From the NCBI GenBank assembly GCA_947443645.1, contig CANEXF010000014.1, forward strand, positions 23,745 through 87,744: 64,000 bases of DNA, written 5' to 3'. The first letter of the stretch is position 1. Each line of letters starts with the position of its first letter. The position numbers were made by a program, and so were the translations under genes. The notes beneath the pieces are model-generated. The model searched no databases, was not told where the DNA came from, and saw only the letters and a program-made list of their open reading frames with translations. Positions 1 through 8,767 of the stretch are shown here, one piece after another. This stretch comes from Comamonadaceae bacterium (GTDB taxonomy: Bacteria > Pseudomonadota > Gammaproteobacteria > Burkholderiales > Burkholderiaceae_C).

Positions 1-1281
1 CGCATCGCGCACGATCTGCTCTATGCCCCATTCACGCACATAGCCGTGTCCGCCGAACACCTGAAGGCATTCGCTCGCGCCCAGAAAAGCCTGTTGCGTC
101 AGACTGGCCTTGAGCACAGGCGTGACCAGACTGCACCAGCGACTGGCACGTTCGCGGCGCGCGGCATCCGGGTGCTGCGCCGCCAGGTCCAGTTCCAGCG
201 CAGTGCGGTAGGCCAGCACGCGGCCACCATCAATCCAGGCGCGCTGGCTGTCCAGAATGCGGCGCATGGCCGGATGGCCAGCGATCAGATCGGCAGAGTC
301 AGCGCTGCTGCGTGGCCCGGGCACGCGCATCTGCCGGCGCTCGTTGGCGTAGGCATGGGCTTTTTGCCAGGCTGCGTCCAGCAGGCCCACACCTTGCAGG
401 CCGACATGCAGACGCGCTGCATTCATCATCACAAACATCGCATTCAGGCCGCGGTTGGGCTCGCCCACCAGCCAGCCCCTGGCGTCGTCAAAGCGCATCA
501 CGCAGGTAGGGCTGCCATGCAAGCCCATCTTTTCTTCAATCCGCTCGCAATGCACCGCATTGCGCGCCTCGCCCGGCAAAAATTTGGGTACCAGAAACAG
601 GCTCAGGCCCTTGGGTCCGGCCGGCGCCTCGGGCAATCGCCCCAGCACCAGGTGAATGATGTTGTCGGTGAGGTCGTGCTCGCCGCCGGAAATGAAAATC
701 TTGGTGCCGCTGATGCAGTAACTGCCGTCGAGCTGGACCAGGCCCTTGGTACGAACCTGCCCCAGGTCGCTGCCGGCATGCGGCTCGGTCAGACACATGG
801 TGGCCAGCCATTCGCCGCTGGCAAGCTTGCCCAGATAGGCGGCCTTGAGTTCGTCGCTGGCGTGGTGCTTGATGCATTCATAGGCGCCATGCAGCAGGCC
901 TGGCGCCATGGTCCAGCCGTGATTCGCCGCGCTGAGCATTTCATACAAGACCTGATTGACGACCTCTGGCAGGCCCTGACCACCGTCTTGCGTGGCGCAT
1001 GACAAGCCGGCCCAGCCCGACTGCCAGAACGCTTGGTAAGCCGCCTTGAAACCCGGCGGCGTGCGCACCTCGCCAGCCTTGTACACGCAGCCAAGCTCGT
1101 CGCCCACGCGCTGCAAAGGCGCAATCTGGCTGGCGACAAATTTGCCGGCCTCGCCCAGCACCTGTCGCATCAGGTCGGCATCGCAGTCGGCAAACGCCGG
1201 CAAGTCGGCCAGCACCTGCGGCGCCTGTAGTACGTCAAACAAAATGAAGCTGCTGTCTTCAAGGGCGGGTTGGTAGTGCAT
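1..1281 (-). CDS. Acyl-CoA dehydrogenase, long form (3' end cut by window edge)
   Basis: FAD-dependent alpha,beta-dehydrogenation of an acyl-CoA; 427 codons are present and the rest runs off the left edge. Visible landmarks are the FAD/substrate motif CLTEPHAGSDLG around residue 162, KIFISGG shortly after, and GGHGYVREWGIEQIVRDA at the edge. In ordinary 380-residue enzymes that last motif lies near residue 350, so this is the roughly 590-residue subgroup with an extended N-terminus. It starts 30 bp after livF and is the last gene of the aromatic-acid operon. It could desaturate a dihydrocinnamoyl-CoA so that it enters the same route. The substrate is inferred; the family is secure. Confidence 0.9.
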   Translation of the reverse strand, partial: MHYQPALEDSSFILFDVLQAPQVLADLPAFADCDADLMRQVLGEAGKFVASQIAPLQRVGDELGCVYKAGEVRTPPGFKAAYQAFWQSGWAGLSCATQDGGQGLPEVVNQVLYEMLSAANHGWTMAPGLLHGAYECIKHHASDELKAAYLGKLASGEWLATMCLTEPHAGSDLGQVRTKGLVQLDGSYCISGTKIFISGGEHDLTDNIIHLVLGRLPEAPAGPKGLSLFLVPKFLPGEARNAVHCERIEEKMGLHGSPTCVMRFDDARGWLVGEPNRGLNAMFVMMNAARLHVGLQGVGLLDAAWQKAHAYANERRQMRVPGPRSSADSADLIAGHPAMRRILDSQRAWIDGGRVLAYRTALELDLAAQHPDAARRERASRWCSLVTPVLKASLTQQAFLGASECLQVFGGHGYVREWGIEQIVRDA

Positions 1282-1311
1282 GGAAATTAAAAATCCGCTC
1301 GCTAGTACAGG

Positions 1312-2052
1312 TCAGGCCGGCGCTTTTTGGCGTGCCGCGCCCAGATAGGTGTCGATCACACGCGGGTCCGCCGCCAGCTCCGCGGCCGGGCCCTGCAGCG
1401 CCACCACGCCCATTTCAAGCACATAGCCGTAGTCGGCCACTGCCAGGGCGGCGCGCGCATTTTGTTCAACCAGAACGATCGTGACGCCGGTTTTTCTGAG
1501 CGCGCTGATGATCTCGAAAATCTCGCGCACCACCAGCGGCGCCAGACCCAGACTCGGCTCGTCAAGCATCAGCAGGCTGGGGCCTGACATCAGGGATCGG
1601 CCCACCGCAAGCATCTGGCGTTCACCGCCAGACAGCGTGCCGGCCAGCTGATGGCGGCGCTCCTTCAGGCGTGGAAACAGCTGGTAGACCTCGTCGAGCC
1701 GGCTGCGCCACTTTGGATTGCCCAGCCGCATCTGGCGAAAGCCGCCCAGTACCAGGTTGTCTTCCACCGGCATGGTGCCAAACAGTTCACGCTTTTCGGG
1801 CACCAGCGCAATGCCCAGCATGACACGCTCTTCAAGCGTTAGCGCGGCCACATCTTCGCCCGCAAATTCAATCGCGCCGCGTCCCGGCAATATGCCCATC
1901 AGGGTATTGAGCAGCGTTGACTTGCCGGCGCCGTTGGGTCCAATCACCGTGATCACGCTGCCTTTGGCGGCATGCAGGTCAATGCCGTGCAGCACCTCGG
2001 CCTTGCCGTAACCGGCGCGCAGGTTATTAACCTGAAGAAGGGAAGTCGTCAT
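1312..2052 (-). CDS. livF: Branched-chain-type ABC transporter ATP-binding protein LivF
   Basis: Cytoplasmic ATPase subunit of a Liv-type importer, 246 residues, the usual LivF length. Walker A GPNGAGKST, signature LSGGERQ and Walker B LMLDEPSLGLAP are intact. The start at MTTSLLQVNNL is preferred over a longer reading because homology begins there and it lies 11 bp after the livMG stop. The neighbours are the LivM-LivG fusion and the acyl-CoA dehydrogenase. In this context the imported substrate is more likely an aromatic acid than an amino acid; that is inferred from the operon only. Confidence 0.93.
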   Translation of the reverse strand: MTTSLLQVNNLRAGYGKAEVLHGIDLHAAKGSVITVIGPNGAGKSTLLNTLMGILPGRGAIEFAGEDVAALTLEERVMLGIALVPEKRELFGTMPVEDNLVLGGFRQMRLGNPKWRSRLDEVYQLFPRLKERRHQLAGTLSGGERQMLAVGRSLMSGPSLLMLDEPSLGLAPLVVREIFEIISALRKTGVTIVLVEQNARAALAVADYGYVLEMGVVALQGPAAELAADPRVIDTYLGAARQKAPA

Positions 2053-2063
2053 GGTCGGGCTCT

Positions 2064-3833
2064 TCAATGTTCGGTGCCAAGATAAGCGGCGCGCACCGCA
2101 GGACTCTGCTGAACTTCGGCGGGCGTGCCTTCCATGAGGCGTGTGCCGAACTCCATGACCACCAGCTTGTCGCACACCTCCATGACCAGGTCCATGTCGT
2201 GCTCGACCAGCAGGATGCTCATGCCTTCGCGCTGCAACTGGCGCAGCACGTCGGTCAGCGCCTGCTTTTCCTTGTGGCGCAGGCCGGCGGCAGGCTCGTC
2301 GAGCAGCAGCAGGGCCGGGTCGGTGCACAGCGCGCGCGCTATCTCCAGCAGGCGCTGCGGACCCATGGCCAGATTACCAGCCAGCTCATGCAGGTGCTCG
2401 CCCATGCCTATGCGCTCGAGCTGGCGCTGGGCTTCCTTGAAAAGAGATTTTTCTTCGGTCCGGTCCAGCCGCGCCATCGCCGACAACACGCCCTTGCGGC
2501 CGCGTGCGTGCGCACCCAGCGCGACGTTTTCCAGCACTGTCATGTCGGGAATCATCTTGACGTGCTGGAAGGTACGCGCCATGCCGGTCTGCGCGATGTT
2601 GCGCGCCGGCTGACCGCTGATCAGCTCACCGCGAAAGCGCACCGCACCCTGCGTCAGCGACAGCACGCCGGTGATCAGGTTGAAGGTGGTCGACTTGCCC
2701 GCGCCGTTGGGGCCAATCAGGCCCACGATCTGACCGGCATGGATCTGAAAGCTGATGTCATTGACCGCGACCAGGCCGCCAAACGCCTTGCGCACCGCCT
2801 GCACATCGAGCAGCAACTCGCCTGCGGTCGGCTTTTGTTTTTCGGGCAGGGCGGGCGCATGCGTCCAGTCCTGAACGCGCTGCCTGCGTGGCAAGCGCCG
2901 CTCAACGAAGTCCCACAGGCCATCGGGCAGGTATTTGAGCACCAGCACCAAGGCCATGCCAAACACAATCACTTCGTAACTGCCGCTGGTGCCTATGAGC
3001 CGGGGCAGCAGCACCTGCAGCTGGTCGTCAAGCAGCTTGGTCAGCGCCGAGCCCATCAGCGCCCCCCAGACATGGCCAACACCGCCTATGACGGTCATGA
3101 ACAGGTATTCAATGCCCATTTTCAGACCGAAGGCGGTCGGGTTAACGGTGCGCTGGAAGTGCGCGAACAGCCAGCCCGACACCGAGGCATACATGGCCGC
3201 GATCAGAAAGATGGTGACCTTGAAGCGAAAGGTATTGATGCCCATGGACTCTGCCATTTGCGAGCCGCCCTTGAGCGCACGTATGGCGCGCCCGGCGCGC
3301 GAATCGAGCAGGTGCAGCAGAGCCACAGCAAGCATCAGCACCAGCGCCCAGGTCAGCACAAAAAAGCCCCGCCCGGTCCCGATGTCAAAGCCGAACAGAC
3401 TCAGGCTGCGAATGCCCAGCAGGCCGTCGTATTTTCCAAGCGCATCGAGATTGCCCATCAGGTAATACAGCGACAGCCCCCAGGCAATGGTCGCCAGCGG
3501 CAGGTAGTGGCCCGACATGCGCAGCGTGATCAGGGCAATCAGCAGCGCACTGGCGGCCGTGATGCCCAGCCCTATGAACAGGGTCAGCCACGGTGATATG
3601 CCGGTGTTGAGCGTGAACCAGGCGGTGGTGTAAGCGCCTATGCCGACAAACGCAGCTTGCCCGAACGAGGTCAGCCCGCCTACGCCGGTCAGCAGCACCA
3701 GCCCCAGACAGGTCAGGCTGTACAGGCCAATGGTGTTGAGCTGCGTGATCCAGAAATCAGGCAGAGGTGCCAGCGCAATCAAGGGCACTGCCAGCGCGAG
3801 CGCGAGCAGGCCGGCTCTTCTGAAACTCATCAT
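2064..3833 (-). CDS. livM: LivM-LivG fusion: permease plus ATPase of Liv-type ABC importer
   Basis: One 589-residue protein joins an inner-membrane permease (about residues 1-320, multiple hydrophobic helices, LTGVGGLTSFGQAAFVGIGAY near the N-terminus) to an ATP-binding subunit (about 335-589: Walker A GPNGAGKST, DEPAAGLRHKE as Walker B, C-terminal AYLGTEH). The linker around RRLPRRQRVQDW and PALPEKQKPTAGE is polar. LivM and LivG are normally separate proteins; fused forms occur in this family. The reading frame is uninterrupted, so this is a genuine fusion. It starts 1 bp after the livH stop, implying translational coupling. Confidence 0.93.
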   Translation of the reverse strand: MMSFRRAGLLALALAVPLIALAPLPDFWITQLNTIGLYSLTCLGLVLLTGVGGLTSFGQAAFVGIGAYTTAWFTLNTGISPWLTLFIGLGITAASALLIALITLRMSGHYLPLATIAWGLSLYYLMGNLDALGKYDGLLGIRSLSLFGFDIGTGRGFFVLTWALVLMLAVALLHLLDSRAGRAIRALKGGSQMAESMGINTFRFKVTIFLIAAMYASVSGWLFAHFQRTVNPTAFGLKMGIEYLFMTVIGGVGHVWGALMGSALTKLLDDQLQVLLPRLIGTSGSYEVIVFGMALVLVLKYLPDGLWDFVERRLPRRQRVQDWTHAPALPEKQKPTAGELLLDVQAVRKAFGGLVAVNDISFQIHAGQIVGLIGPNGAGKSTTFNLITGVLSLTQGAVRFRGELISGQPARNIAQTGMARTFQHVKMIPDMTVLENVALGAHARGRKGVLSAMARLDRTEEKSLFKEAQRQLERIGMGEHLHELAGNLAMGPQRLLEIARALCTDPALLLLDEPAAGLRHKEKQALTDVLRQLQREGMSILLVEHDMDLVMEVCDKLVVMEFGTRLMEGTPAEVQQSPAVRAAYLGTEH

Positions 3834-3834
3834 C

Positions 3835-4875
3835 TCAATGCTCCTCGTCAGAATGCGCGCCGGTCAGCGAGCGCACGAGTAAAACCGGCAAGATGATGGT
3901 GAACACAATCACTTCCTTGAAGGCACTGGCCCAGAACGAGCCAAACGACTCAACAACGCCAACGAACAGCGCGCCCAGAACGGCGCCGGGATAGCTCGCC
4001 AGACCACCGACCACGGCAGCGACAAAACCCTTGAGTCCGATCAGAAAACCGGAGTCATAAAACACCGTGGTGCTGGGCCCGATCAGCAGGCCAGACAGCG
4101 CGCCAATCAGCGCGGCCATGGCAAACGTCATCTGGCCCGCGGTCTGGGACGAGATGCCCATCAGGCGCGCGCCGAGCCGGTTCACGGCCGTGGCGCGCAA
4201 GGCCTTGCCATACAGCGCGCGTTCAAAAAACAGCCAAAGCAAAACCACCAGTGCGAGCAGGGTCACGCCAATGATGATGGTTTGTCCGCTGACGGTGACC
4301 GGCCCGAGGTTGAACCGCAGCTCCCAGAAAGGCGGGTTGCGAAAGCCCTCGGCACCAAAGAACAGCAAGCCCAGCCCGGTCATCGTGAAATGCACGCCAA
4401 CCGAGACAATCAACAACACCAGAGAACTGGCGCCGGCCAGCGACTGGTAGGCCACGCGGTACACCAGAGGGCCGTAGGCTGTGACTACCGCCACGCTGAG
4501 CAGCGCCTGTATCGCCAGATGCAGCCGGTAGGGCGCGGCGAAGGCCGTGATGCCGGCAACGACGACCGGAATGGCCAGGGTACGAAGACCGGCCTTGAGC
4601 ACCCGCGCCGCACGGTGGTGGTGGTGCCACTCGGCGCTCATGTCCATCAAGGCAGCTACAAGCGCCAGAATCATCAGCAACCACACGGTTCCGGGAACCT
4701 TGCCGGTTTGCAGTATGGCCAGCGTCAAGGCCCCATAGGCGACAAATTCGCCCTGCGGAATAAAAATGACCCGCGTGACGGTGAATACCAGCACTGTGGC
4801 CAGACCAAGCAGGGCGTACACCGCCCCATTGGTCAGGCCGTCGAGCAAAAGAATACTGGCGATCGACAAATCCAT
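3835..4875 (-). CDS. livH: Branched-chain-type ABC transporter permease LivH
   Basis: Inner-membrane permease of the Liv-type importer, 346 residues. Near the N-terminus LLDGLTNGAVYALLGLATVL is the typical LivH opening; later GLKGFVAAVVGGLASYPGAV is the family EAA-like region. It is longer than E. coli LivH (about 308) because of an extra hydrophobic stretch with MSAEWHHHHRAARVL around residues 85-120. The start at MDLSIASILL was chosen over an upstream ATG because the preceding residues are not family-like. It lies 99 bp after the substrate-binding protein gene. Confidence 0.92.
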   Translation of the reverse strand: MDLSIASILLLDGLTNGAVYALLGLATVLVFTVTRVIFIPQGEFVAYGALTLAILQTGKVPGTVWLLMILALVAALMDMSAEWHHHHRAARVLKAGLRTLAIPVVVAGITAFAAPYRLHLAIQALLSVAVVTAYGPLVYRVAYQSLAGASSLVLLIVSVGVHFTMTGLGLLFFGAEGFRNPPFWELRFNLGPVTVSGQTIIIGVTLLALVVLLWLFFERALYGKALRATAVNRLGARLMGISSQTAGQMTFAMAALIGALSGLLIGPSTTVFYDSGFLIGLKGFVAAVVGGLASYPGAVLGALFVGVVESFGSFWASAFKEVIVFTIILPVLLVRSLTGAHSDEEH

Positions 4876-4974
4876 GGGCACAACCTGGGACAGAAAAACG
4901 GGGGGATGAAAACCAGAAAACAAAAGCCACGCTGCAGCAAATGGGCAGCAGCGTGGAAGGCCTCAGGTGGCGGG

Positions 4975-6108
4975 TCAGTCGACTTTGAATTCGCCGTTGA
5001 CGACCTTGAGCATCACACCGGTTTCCATGGTGTAGCCCCAGTGGTCCGCGGCAGTCCAGTTCATCACGCCGTGCGAGAAGATCGTACGGCCCATGGTTTC
5101 CATGCCGTCACGGATTGCGGCGCGAAATTCCTTGGTGCCAGGCTTGGCCTTCTTGAGCGCTCCCGGCAACACCTTTTCGAGCACGACTTGCGCGTCATAG
5201 GCGTGGCCGGCAAACTGATTGCGGCTACCGGCGCCCACTGATTTTTCATACTTCTGCACAAAGTCAATCGCCACCTTTTTCGACGGATGGCTGTCGGGCA
5301 GCTGTTCGGCAATCACGGCGGGGCCGGACACTACATACGTGCCCTCCACGGCTTTGCCACCCACCCGCATCAGGTCGCGTGTCGCTGCCGCATGGGTCTG
5401 GTAAATCTTGCCCTTGAAGTTGCGCTCGACCACAGCCATTTCAGGCATCGCGGCGCCGCTGCCCGAGGCCACGATGAGCATCGCGTCCGGGTTGGCGGCG
5501 GTGAGCTTGAGGGCCTGCGGCGTGACGCTGGTGTCAGTGCGCGCAAAGCGCTCGACAGCAATCACCTTGATGCCGGCCTTTTCAGCCTCGGGCGTGAACT
5601 CCTTGAGCCATTGCTCGCCATAGGCATCGGTGTAACCGAGGAAGCCCACGGTCTTGATGCCCTGCTTTTTCATGTGCGCCACCATGGCGTGGGCCATGAC
5701 GGTGTTGGACTGCGGCAGGCGAAACACCCAACCGTCCTTACCGGGCGGCAGGCCAACCGGCGAGGCCGCCAGCTGCACAGTGCCGGACTCTGTGGCGATG
5801 TCCGACATGGCGGCCGCAACCGCCGTGATGCAGGAGCCGATGATCATGTCGACCTTGTCGTCAGTGACAAAACGGCGCGCATTCTGTGCGCCTTTGCCCG
5901 GATCGGTGGCGTCATCGAGGACGATCAGGTTGACTTTTTCCCCAGCAATGGTCTGCGGAAACAGCTTGAAGTAATTCTGCATCGGGATGCCCAGCCCGGA
6001 GCCTGGGCCAGTCAGTGACAGGCTCACGCCGATATTGACGTCGGCGAGGGCCGCAGTGCTGCAAAGAACGGCAGCGGCGAAGGTGATGGTGGTAGGAATG
6101 AATTTCAT
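4975..6108 (-). CDS. Periplasmic substrate-binding protein of Liv-type ABC importer
   Basis: Type I periplasmic binding protein, 377 residues, with a Sec signal peptide (MKFIPTTITFAAAVLCSTAA, cleavage after ALA) and a mature start DVNIGVSLSLTGPGSGLGIP. A good Shine-Dalgarno AGGAGA precedes the ATG. The fold motif VDMIIGSCITAVAAAMSDIA is visible. It is the first transporter gene, followed by livH, livMG and livF. The gene context (feruloyl-CoA synthetase, thiolase, hydroxybenzoyl-CoA-type thioesterase) points to a phenylpropanoid or other aromatic acid as ligand. That ligand is an inference. Confidence 0.92.
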   Translation of the reverse strand: MKFIPTTITFAAAVLCSTAALADVNIGVSLSLTGPGSGLGIPMQNYFKLFPQTIAGEKVNLIVLDDATDPGKGAQNARRFVTDDKVDMIIGSCITAVAAAMSDIATESGTVQLAASPVGLPPGKDGWVFRLPQSNTVMAHAMVAHMKKQGIKTVGFLGYTDAYGEQWLKEFTPEAEKAGIKVIAVERFARTDTSVTPQALKLTAANPDAMLIVASGSGAAMPEMAVVERNFKGKIYQTHAAATRDLMRVGGKAVEGTYVVSGPAVIAEQLPDSHPSKKVAIDFVQKYEKSVGAGSRNQFAGHAYDAQVVLEKVLPGALKKAKPGTKEFRAAIRDGMETMGRTIFSHGVMNWTAADHWGYTMETGVMLKVVNGEFKVD

Positions 6109-6173
6109 GGAATGTCTCCTGTTATCAAGTGGATGGAAAGGAACGATCAACGGGAAATCAATGTGCTGTCGGC

Positions 6174-6593
6174 TCAGCTGCAAAGCGCCTTGATGTCGTC
6201 GGGCACGGCTATCGCCTTGATGCGCTCTGGGTTCTCGGGCTGGCGAATGCAGAAGGCACGGGTTTCACGGCCTTCGCAAATCAGGTCCGCGCCGCGCATG
6301 ACCACATGTTTCTGGATGAACACTTTGTCGCGCCACTCCTCGACGCTGGTATGAATCTGCAACGTTTGCCCATAGGTCGCCGGCTGCTTGAATTTGGTGT
6401 TGATTTCCAGCAGCGGCGTGCCAATGATGCCGGTGGTCTTGACGAGTTCGCGCCAGGTCGGCACGCCGCACTTGACGAAGAAGTTAAGCGACGACGCGTC
6501 CATCCAGCGCGAGAAGTTGGGATAAAAAACAATGCCGGCCGGGTCGCAGTCGCCAAAGGTGATCTCGAACGTATAAACAATGGTTTTACTCAT
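6174..6593 (-). CDS. Acyl-CoA thioesterase, 4-hydroxybenzoyl-CoA thioesterase-like hot-dog fold
   Basis: 139-residue hot-dog thioesterase with the family signature FGDCDPAGIVFYPNF, whose Asp is the presumed catalytic residue, followed by RWMDASSLNFF. The start MSKTIVYTFEI gives the usual length. It lies 4 bp after the SDR gene, so it is cotranscribed and probably coupled. In a beta-oxidation route for 4-hydroxycinnamates the thiolase product is 4-hydroxybenzoyl- or vanilloyl-CoA, and a thioesterase of this family would release the free acid. Family is confident; substrate inferred. Confidence 0.88.
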   Translation of the reverse strand: MSKTIVYTFEITFGDCDPAGIVFYPNFSRWMDASSLNFFVKCGVPTWRELVKTTGIIGTPLLEINTKFKQPATYGQTLQIHTSVEEWRDKVFIQKHVVMRGADLICEGRETRAFCIRQPENPERIKAIAVPDDIKALCS

Positions 6594-6597
6594 GGAA

Positions 6598-7383
6598 CTA
6601 CCTTGGCGCCATGCGCAGTGCACCGTCCAGGCGAATCACTTCGCCGTTCAGGTGGGTGTTGGTGACAATGTGCGCCGCCAGCTGCGCGAACTCTTCGGGC
6701 TTGCCCAAGCGCGGCGGAAACGGGATGCTGGCCGCCAGCGAGGCCTGCACGGCTTCGGGCAGCTGCTGCATCAGGGGCGTGGCAAACAGGCCTGGCGCGA
6801 TGGTGCAGACACGGATGCCATGCTGGGCCAGATCGCGCGCCATCGGCAGCGTCATGCCGACCAGTCCGCCCTTGGACGCGCTGTAGGCCTGCTGGCCAAC
6901 CTGGCCATCAAAGGCGGCCACGGACGCAGTGAACAACATCACGCCGCGCTCGCCGTCTTCCAGCGCCGTCAATTTGGCGCAGGCAGCGGCAAACAGGCGA
7001 CTGGCGTTGTAAGTGCCTATCAGGTTGACCTGTATGACCTTGGAGAAATCTTCCAGCGGCGCCGGGTTGCCGTCCTTGCCGACCACCCGCTTGGCCGAGC
7101 CAATGCCGGCGACGTTCATGAGGATGCGCGCCGGGCCATGCGCCAGCGCGGCCCTGGCCAGAGCGGCCTGCAGGCTGTCGGTGTTCGTGATGTCGCAGCC
7201 GCAGGCAATAGCCGTGCCCTCGCCCAGGTCAGCATTGATCTCTGCGGCGACCCGTTCGGCGTTGGCCAGATTCAGGTCCAGCAGCGCCACCCTGGCGCCC
7301 AGTCGGGCCAGCTCGCGCGCCGTCGCCTCGCCCAGGCCCGAACCCCCGCCGGTTACCAGCGCGGCCTGTCCTTGAATTTTCAT
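6598..7383 (-). CDS. Short-chain dehydrogenase, 3-hydroxyacyl-CoA dehydrogenase type
   Basis: 261-residue NAD(P)-dependent SDR. The nucleotide-binding motif TGGGSGLG is at residues 11-18, the NVAG motif is at about residue 90, and the catalytic Ser and YSASK follow (TASVAAFDGQVGQQAYSASK). Asp in LLDLN after beta-2 suggests NAD preference. The overall pattern resembles type II 3-hydroxyacyl-CoA dehydrogenases (HSD10-like), which fits oxidation of the 3-hydroxy-3-arylpropionyl-CoA formed by the hydratase in this operon. It is flanked by the thioesterase (4 bp) and by a 97-bp gap holding a family B repeat before the thiolase. Confidence 0.88.
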   Translation of the reverse strand: MKIQGQAALVTGGGSGLGEATARELARLGARVALLDLNLANAERVAAEINADLGEGTAIACGCDITNTDSLQAALARAALAHGPARILMNVAGIGSAKRVVGKDGNPAPLEDFSKVIQVNLIGTYNASRLFAAACAKLTALEDGERGVMLFTASVAAFDGQVGQQAYSASKGGLVGMTLPMARDLAQHGIRVCTIAPGLFATPLMQQLPEAVQASLAASIPFPPRLGKPEEFAQLAAHIVTNTHLNGEVIRLDGALRMAPR

Positions 7384-7404
7384 GAGCAGCTTCCCGAAAA
7401 CAAA

Positions 7405-7462
7405 TTGCTATTAAATAAGTAGCTGCTTGCGCTCGTCAATCGGGCGTCAAGCGCTATTTTTA
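7405..7462. repeat. Family B dispersed repeat, intergenic
   Basis: Contains GCTATTAAATAAGTAGCTGC, then TTGCGCTCGTCAATCGGGCG and AAGCGCTATTTT. This is one of the fullest copies of the small repeat found at a dozen places in the window; it fills the gap between the thiolase and SDR genes. Confidence 0.75.
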
Positions 7463-7480
7463 TACTTGGGTCAGGGTGCT

Positions 7481-8752
7481 TCACGCGGCCTCCGGATTTT
7501 CCAGCAGCAGCGCAATGCCCTGGCCACCGCCGACGCAAGCTGACGAGATGCCATAGCGCACGCCGGCGCGCTGCATTTCGCGCGCCAGCGTGACGGTCAG
7601 GCGCACGCCGGTCGCCGCCAGCGGATGGCCCAGCGCAATCGCGCCGCCATTGACATTGAGCTTGGCCATGTCCAGACCCAGCTCCTTGGCGACCGCCAGG
7701 GTTTGCGCGCCCTGCGCCTCATTGATTTCAAAGCGGTCTATCTGGTCCAGCGTGAGTGAGCAACGCTCGAGCAGCAGGCGAATCGCCGGCGCCGGGCCTA
7801 TGCCCATGATCTCTGGCGGCACGCCGACGGCGGCGACGGCAAGCACACGCGCCAGCGGCTTTTTACCCTGAGCGGCGGTCCAGCTTTTAACGTAGTCACC
7901 AGACGCGACCACGGCGGCCGCACCGGCATCGACCAGCGCCGCGCTGTTGCCACCGGTCTGCACGCCACCTTCGTAGACAGCCCGCAGCTTGGCCAGCACC
8001 TGGACCGGCGAAATGCGCGCATGCGTGTCAAGCGCCACCTCAGTGAGCTTGCCCTGCAAGCGTATGCCGCGCGGCTTGTAGCCTTGCAGCTCAAACTTCT
8101 CGGTGATGACGGGCACGATCTCACCGGCGTGAAAGCCCGACTGCTGGGCGGCCACGGCCTTGGCAAAAGAGCTGGACGCAAACGCATCGACCTGCTCGCG
8201 TGTGATGCCGTATTTTTTTGCCAGGTTCTCGGCCGTCTGGATCATGTTGATGCCTGGGGCCGGGTCCAGCAGCGCCTCCCACATGAAGTCCTTGAAGCCC
8301 ACAGGCGCGCCCAGCTTGAAGCCGGTGCGGTGCTCAAAGGAGGCGATCGGGTTGCGCGTCATGCTCTCGGCGCCCACCATCAGCGCGACCTCGGCCGCAC
8401 CACTCTGGATTTGCTCACCGGCCTGGCGGAACAGCTCAAAGCCGGTGCCGCAAATGCGCTGCACCATGATGGCCGGCACCTCCATGGGAACGCCCGCGTA
8501 AAGGCCGATGTGGCGAGGCAGCACAAACTGGTCAAAGTCACCGGGCGCCATATTGCCAGCGATCACCGAGTCGATGTCCTGGGCGCTGATGCCGGCGCGC
8601 TGCAACACCGCGCGCGCAGCCTTGATGCCCAGATCGGTGGGCGACACATGGCCCAGGGCGCCGCAGTAATCGACCATGGGCGTGCGCACGCCGTCCAGCA
8701 TCCAGACGTCGTGAAAAAGAGAGACGAAGCCTTTGCGTTTCAGGGCTGGCAT
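7481..8752 (-). CDS. Thiolase (acetyl-CoA acyltransferase)
   Basis: 423-residue thiolase catalysing CoA-dependent cleavage of a 3-ketoacyl-CoA. The nucleophilic Cys is in QRICGTGFE (about residue 101), the catalytic His in NGGAIALGHPLAATG, and the second Cys in SSACVGGGQG, all at family positions. The N-terminus has about 15 residues before the usual VWMLDGVRTP; a later start is possible. It follows the CoA ligase by 15 bp. The operon suggests it cleaves 3-keto-3-arylpropionyl-CoA to an aroyl-CoA plus acetyl-CoA. Confidence 0.92.
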   Translation of the reverse strand: MPALKRKGFVSLFHDVWMLDGVRTPMVDYCGALGHVSPTDLGIKAARAVLQRAGISAQDIDSVIAGNMAPGDFDQFVLPRHIGLYAGVPMEVPAIMVQRICGTGFELFRQAGEQIQSGAAEVALMVGAESMTRNPIASFEHRTGFKLGAPVGFKDFMWEALLDPAPGINMIQTAENLAKKYGITREQVDAFASSSFAKAVAAQQSGFHAGEIVPVITEKFELQGYKPRGIRLQGKLTEVALDTHARISPVQVLAKLRAVYEGGVQTGGNSAALVDAGAAAVVASGDYVKSWTAAQGKKPLARVLAVAAVGVPPEIMGIGPAPAIRLLLERCSLTLDQIDRFEINEAQGAQTLAVAKELGLDMAKLNVNGGAIALGHPLAATGVRLTVTLAREMQRAGVRYGISSACVGGGQGIALLLENPEAA

Positions 8753-8767
8753 GGTGACTTGTTGCTT

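Noticed and set aside
2067..3596. 509-codon plus-strand open frame
   Set aside because: It lies antisense to livMG, has no family motif and is His/Gln/Arg-rich, as expected of an opposite-strand shadow in GC-rich DNA.
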